DNA of 5,365 bases, from NCBI GenBank assembly GCA_020625635.1, contig JAHLBL010000127.1:1-5365 (forward strand), read 5' to 3'. Made by a program: the position numbers and the translations under genes. Below the pieces are notes generated by a model. The model was not told where the DNA came from and did not search any database. It saw only the letters and a list, made by a program, of their open reading frames with translations. This stretch comes from a bacterium (GTDB lineage: Bacteria; Bacillota; Clostridia; Oscillospirales; Acutalibacteraceae). Below are positions 5,184 to 5,365 of the stretch, piece after piece (within the stretch, counting starts at the first letter, position 1; every line of letters starts with the position of its first letter).

Positions 5184-5365
5184 ATGAAATTTTTCAAAAA
5201 GCTTGCCGCCGTGGTTATCGCGGCGACAATCACCGTAAGCTCGGCGGCGATCAATGTTTCCGCTCAGGACTACGCGGTGAAAACAGAAAAAAAGCTCCGC
5301 GGTGAATACGCCGAGGGCGAGGTGCTCGTCACGCTTAAAAAGAGCGCGGGAGCAAAGTACCTTAA
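5184..5365 (+). CDS. Secreted protein, N-terminal part; possibly a subtilisin-family protease precursor (runs off the right edge)
   Basis: The frame is open for 60 codons to the window edge. It begins with a typical Sec signal peptide: MKFFKK, a hydrophobic and small-residue core (LAAVVIAATITVSSAAI), and a signal peptidase I site best placed after NVSA (residue 27), before QDYAV. The start of the mature protein contains EYAEGEVLVTLKKS (41-54). A 'Y-x-x-G-E-V-L-V-x-x-K' stretch directly after the signal is common at the start of the propeptide of S8 (subtilisin-like) proteases, where it forms the first strand of an inhibitor-type prodomain. No catalytic residue is inside the window, so the protease assignment is a guess, and other extracellular proteins of a gut or rumen Clostridium are possible. 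It diverges from pyk with 219 bases between the starts. Confidence 0.8.
   Translation, partial: MKFFKKLAAVVIAATITVSSAAINVSAQDYAVKTEKKLRGEYAEGEVLVTLKKSAGAKYL

Overview
The window looks like the chromosome of a low-to-mid-GC Firmicute of class Clostridia, most likely a Ruminococcus-type member of the Oscillospiraceae. This is an inference from gene content (RNase J, a GdpP-type membrane protein, a clostridial-style shikimate kinase), strong AGGAGG-type ribosome binding sites, and AT-rich intergenic regions between coding regions rich in GAG/CTC/GCG codons. No rRNA, tRNA, CRISPR array, transposase or phage gene was seen. The content is core housekeeping, with one secreted protein entering at the right edge.

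Layout, left to right. Positions 1-314 (minus) hold the N-terminus of a GdpP-like c-di-AMP phosphodiesterase, cut by the window edge. Positions 402-2210 (minus) encode RNase J with an unusual basic N-terminal tail. A 328-bp divergent intergenic region (2211-2538) follows; it carries the RNase J promoter and a structured leader with two hairpins. Positions 2539-2976 (plus) encode a complete RNase HI that starts at TTG. A hairpin at 2982-3012 sits between the converging rnhA and aroK genes and can serve both. Positions 3025-3528 (minus) encode a shikimate-kinase-family protein whose shikimate-binding motifs are altered. It is coupled to the pyruvate kinase gene (3528-4964, minus) by a one-base stop/start overlap. 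A second divergent AT-rich intergenic region (4965-5183) holds a near-consensus pyk promoter, a probable extended -10 promoter facing right, and a hairpin just before the ribosome binding site of a secreted-protein gene (5184 to the edge, plus).

How the genes relate. RNase J and RNase HI, both RNA-degrading enzymes, are divergently transcribed from one control region. RNase J is followed at 87 bp by gdpP, which may have its own promoter; a 12-base sequence around its -35 also occurs at the RNase J -35. Pyk and the kinase form a two-gene operon ending at the shared hairpin. The genes belong to known families. The points most worth a second look are the kinase's binding-site changes, the RNase J tail and leader, and the hairpin in front of the secreted-protein gene. 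I see no evidence for a new multi-gene system here.
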